Shown: piece by piece, positions 61,747 through 64,000 of the stretch
Numbering within the stretch: the first letter of the stretch is position 1
Layout of the letters: each line of letters begins with the position of its first letter
Assembly (NCBI RefSeq): GCF_024609785.1
Contig: NZ_JANHJQ010000009.1
Location: forward strand, 1-64,000
DNA: 64,000 nt
Direction of reading: 5' to 3'
DNA from: Pseudalkalibacillus decolorationis
Lineage (GTDB): Bacteria > Bacillota > Bacilli > Bacillales > Fictibacillaceae
The notes under the pieces: model-generated
Told to the model about the DNA's origin: nothing
Database searches by the model: none
Seen by the model: only the letters and a program-made list of their open reading frames with translations
Translations under genes and position numbers: made by a program

Positions 61747-64000
61747 TTAATTTTTAATTTCAAGAATGAACGTTTTGATCTCATATGGCTTGACACTTGT
61801 TTGCACAGGTACATTTATACGTTTTTCACCGATCGGTCTTTCCATTAAATCGCATTCCTGCCACGATGAAATCTTCAGATCACTGCTGATTTCAAGCTCT
61901 CCCCTGCGACCTTCAAATTCATGGAGGCGCAGTACAACTTTATCTGTTTGCTCCGCTTTCTTAACGGTATCAATCATGATATTACTTTCAGAACAAGCGA
62001 ACATAGACAATTCTTTAAGATTATTACTTCCTTCATCATGAGTAAGTGGATTATTTAAATACCAAGCTTCTTTGACAGTGTTACCTTCCTTCCAACTACC
62101 TTGATGTGGAAGTAAAGCATACGTAAAATCATGATAGCCCTGATCAGCGTCTGGATCCGGGTGGACAGGTGCTTTTAACAATGAAATTCTCATTCTATTA
62201 TCCTTGATATCATACCCATACTTACAATCATTAAGAAGACTAACTCCATAACCACCTTCGGACAAATCAGCCCATTGGTGTCCTACACTTTCAAAACGCG
62301 CATAATCCCAGCTTGTGTTCCAGTGGGTTGGACGTTTCACATTACCAAATTGAATATCATAGGTAGCTTCAGTGGAACGAATATCAACTGGAAAGGCTGC
62401 CTTTAACAGCCGCTGTTTTTCCTGCCAGTCTACTTGCGTTTTAAAATCAATCCTTCTGTTATTTGCATATACGATCATATCTTGCTTAATAATAGATTTA
62501 CCGTATTTCCAGATAAAGCGGATGGAAGCTTGCACGTTACCTTTTTCCAGGAGCTGAATGGATTGTAGCAAAGTAACCTCTTCCATTTTTTGTTGATAAA
62601 AAATATCGATATCCCAAGCATCAAACATGAGTGGTTTGTCTTCAAAAACTTGAAAAACATTCCCAGATTCATTTTTAGCTAACACTTCCCGTTTATTTTC
62701 CAAATCATAAATGCTTGTTAGGTGTCCTTGCTCATTCCATTTAATAGAATAAAATGGTGTCTTGATACTAGAATCAGTTATCTCAAATGATTCCTGCTGA
62801 AGCTTTCCACTACTTTCCGAGTCCAAGTGATACTCTAATGTCGTATAGCCCATTGCTGGAAGATTTTCCATTTGGACATACCAACCATTTTCTGTATGTT
62901 GGGCAATAAGTTCATTCCCCTTTAAATCCAACCATTTTCCTTCCCCTAGACCTTCTGAATCAGAGATAAAAACCATGTCATTTCTTTCCCAAGGAGATGA
63001 ATTAAATACCGTCCATACGTTTTCTTCCTTCACCTTCAAAAGTGATTTGGATGATTGACGCCATACACCTTTGCCTAGTTTTTCTGCTTCTTCATATTCC
63101 TCTCTGGCATCTTCATATACTTCTTTTATAGATGAACCAGGAATGATGTCATGGAACTGATTCCGGAGTATCGTTTTCCACCCTTTGATTAATTCAGCTT
63201 GTGGGTAAGCTGACAACTCATTCTGATGGACCCCATTCAAGACACTTAACCATTCACATTCACGGTAAAGCAATTCTAACTTTCGATTCATACGTTTCAT
63301 AAATGCCTGACTCGTATATGTCCCACGGTGGAACTCAAGGTATAACTCACCATCCCACGTATGAACATATTCATCTGTTTCCTCGACCGTTTTATGTAGC
63401 TTTCTAAAATAATCTCTGGCTGTAGAGGGTTTTGCATGTGGTAATCCAGGGATTTTGTCAATGCGCCGACGCATTTCAAGCATTTCACGATTAACCCCTC
63501 CTCCACCATCCCCATAGCCATAGGAAAGCAGAAGATCTTGGTTTATATTTTTATCCTTATATGCTTCCCATGATTCCTGAACTACTTGTGGCGTAATAAA
63601 GCCGTTGTAAGTATAGTATCTTGATTCTGGCCACGGCTCCGTCGTAGTAATGAAATGAGTCAATATTTCGCTTCCGTCAATACCGCGCCATTTAAATGTA
63701 TCGTGTGGCATTCGATTGTACTGACTCCAACTTATTTTAGTTGTCATAAACGTATTGATTCCCGATTTTTTCAATATCTGTGGCAATGCCCAACTGTAGC
63801 CAAATACATCTGGCAGCCACAAATATTCACATTCTGTATTGAATTCATCGCGAAGGAAATTGGATCCTATCAGCAATTGGCGAACGAGTGACTCCCCAGA
63901 TGGTATGTTGCAATCAGCCTCGAGCCACATTCCACCATCTATTTCCCATCGACCATCTGTTATCCGTGCTTTCATTTTTTCATAGATTTCAGGATAATCA
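61747..64000 (-). CDS. Alpha-mannosidase, GH38 (3), truncated by the window edge
   Basis: At least 751 residues are present and the frame is open to the right edge, so the N-terminus lies outside the window. The visible part begins PEIYEKMKARITDGRWE and has GGMWLEADCNIPSGESLVRQ, nucleophile region YLWLPDVFGYSWALP and HDIIPGSSIKEVYE (quoted in parts). It aligns throughout with the GH38 at 38819-41953, so both belong to the longer class II-like subgroup. An internal ATG at 63975 is not the start. Its stop is 15 bp from the GH85 start, indicating one transcript. Confidence 0.9.
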   Translation of the reverse strand, partial: DYPEIYEKMKARITDGRWEIDGGMWLEADCNIPSGESLVRQLLIGSNFLRDEFNTECEYLWLPDVFGYSWALPQILKKSGINTFMTTKISWSQYNRMPHDTFKWRGIDGSEILTHFITTTEPWPESRYYTYNGFITPQVVQESWEAYKDKNINQDLLLSYGYGDGGGGVNREMLEMRRRIDKIPGLPHAKPSTARDYFRKLHKTVEETDEYVHTWDGELYLEFHRGTYTSQAFMKRMNRKLELLYRECEWLSVLNGVHQNELSAYPQAELIKGWKTILRNQFHDIIPGSSIKEVYEDAREEYEEAEKLGKGVWRQSSKSLLKVKEENVWTVFNSSPWERNDMVFISDSEGLGEGKWLDLKGNELIAQHTENGWYVQMENLPAMGYTTLEYHLDSESSGKLQQESFEITDSSIKTPFYSIKWNEQGHLTSIYDLENKREVLAKNESGNVFQVFEDKPLMFDAWDIDIFYQQKMEEVTLLQSIQLLEKGNVQASIRFIWKYGKSIIKQDMIVYANNRRIDFKTQVDWQEKQRLLKAAFPVDIRSTEATYDIQFGNVKRPTHWNTSWDYARFESVGHQWADLSEGGYGVSLLNDCKYGYDIKDNRMRISLLKAPVHPDPDADQGYHDFTYALLPHQGSWKEGNTVKEAWYLNNPLTHDEGSNNLKELSMFACSESNIMIDTVKKAEQTDKVVLRLHEFEGRRGELEISSDLKISSWQECDLMERPIGEKRINVPVQTSVKPYEIKTFILEIKN

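Noticed and set aside
1-64000. CRISPR arrays, tRNA or rRNA genes
   Set aside because: No regularly spaced direct repeats, cloverleaf sequences with CCA ends or rRNA signatures were recognised. The repeat families present are irregularly dispersed.

Overview
The window looks like chromosomal DNA of a low-GC, spore-forming member of the Bacillaceae. The evidence is strong GGAGG-type ribosome binding sites, a YjcZ-family sporulation peptide, a YkwD-type CAP lipoprotein, a SleL/YaaH-like GH18 lipoprotein, LutABC, a tandem CrcB pair, cre-type and LexA-type boxes of Bacillus form, and several families of Bacillaceae-style intergenic repeats. No rRNA, tRNA or CRISPR array was seen.

Region 1 (1-23 kb) is mixed housekeeping and accessory DNA. 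It holds two CBO0543-type membrane proteins, a MurG-like glycosyltransferase, small orphan proteins, a DedA protein, a large secreted amylopullulanase behind a promoter with two cre-like boxes, and a HesB/IscA-like gene with an in-frame TGA at the place of its conserved cysteine. It also holds a decayed arsenic-resistance operon (arsB, arsC and arsI remnants), a crcB pair, a GH18 lipoprotein, an IS605-type tnpB element split by an 88-bp repeat and preceded by a LexA box, a kinase-like protein, a zinc alcohol dehydrogenase, a YetF protein, an MBL hydrolase and lutABC.

Region 2 (23-64 kb, continuing past the right edge) is one large glycan-utilisation locus. Every gene is on the minus strand except a LacI-type regulator. 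The enzyme set is that expected for fucosylated N-glycans: secreted GH85 endo-beta-N-acetylglucosaminidase, three GH38 alpha-mannosidases, GH125 alpha-1,6-mannosidase, GH20 hexosaminidase, GH3, three GH29 alpha-L-fucosidases, a sulfatase, and a secreted protein with two CBM32-like domains and an unassigned catalytic region. An ABC importer without its own ATPase (solute-binding protein plus two permeases) would bring in the released oligosaccharides. Most of the exo-glycosidases lack signal peptides, so trimming is probably cytoplasmic.

Fucose released inside the cell appears to be burned by a non-phosphorylating route: RbsD/FucU-type mutarotase, SDR dehydrogenase, amidohydrolase-type lactonase, enolase-superfamily acid-sugar dehydratase, second SDR and FAH-family hydrolase. 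The known end products of the diketo-deoxy-fuconate branch of this route are pyruvate and L-lactate, and LutABC (L-lactate to pyruvate) lies directly downstream of the locus. Two promoters, one before the lactonase operon and one before the ABC transporter, share the same layout: TTGACA, a 17-bp spacer, a -10 box, then a palindromic TGTTAYCGGTAAC operator at the expected transcription start. This suggests repression by the LacI protein encoded beside the first of them. Three Gfo/Idh/MocA oxidoreductases and two TIM-barrel isomerase-like proteins form an additional sub-pathway of unknown chemistry.

Three repeat families are scattered through the window: (1) elements with GTTCAAAAAG inverted ends, (2) a roughly 155-bp GAAAAGCGCAAGCGCC element, and (3) an 88-90-bp three-hairpin element, one copy of which interrupts tnpB.
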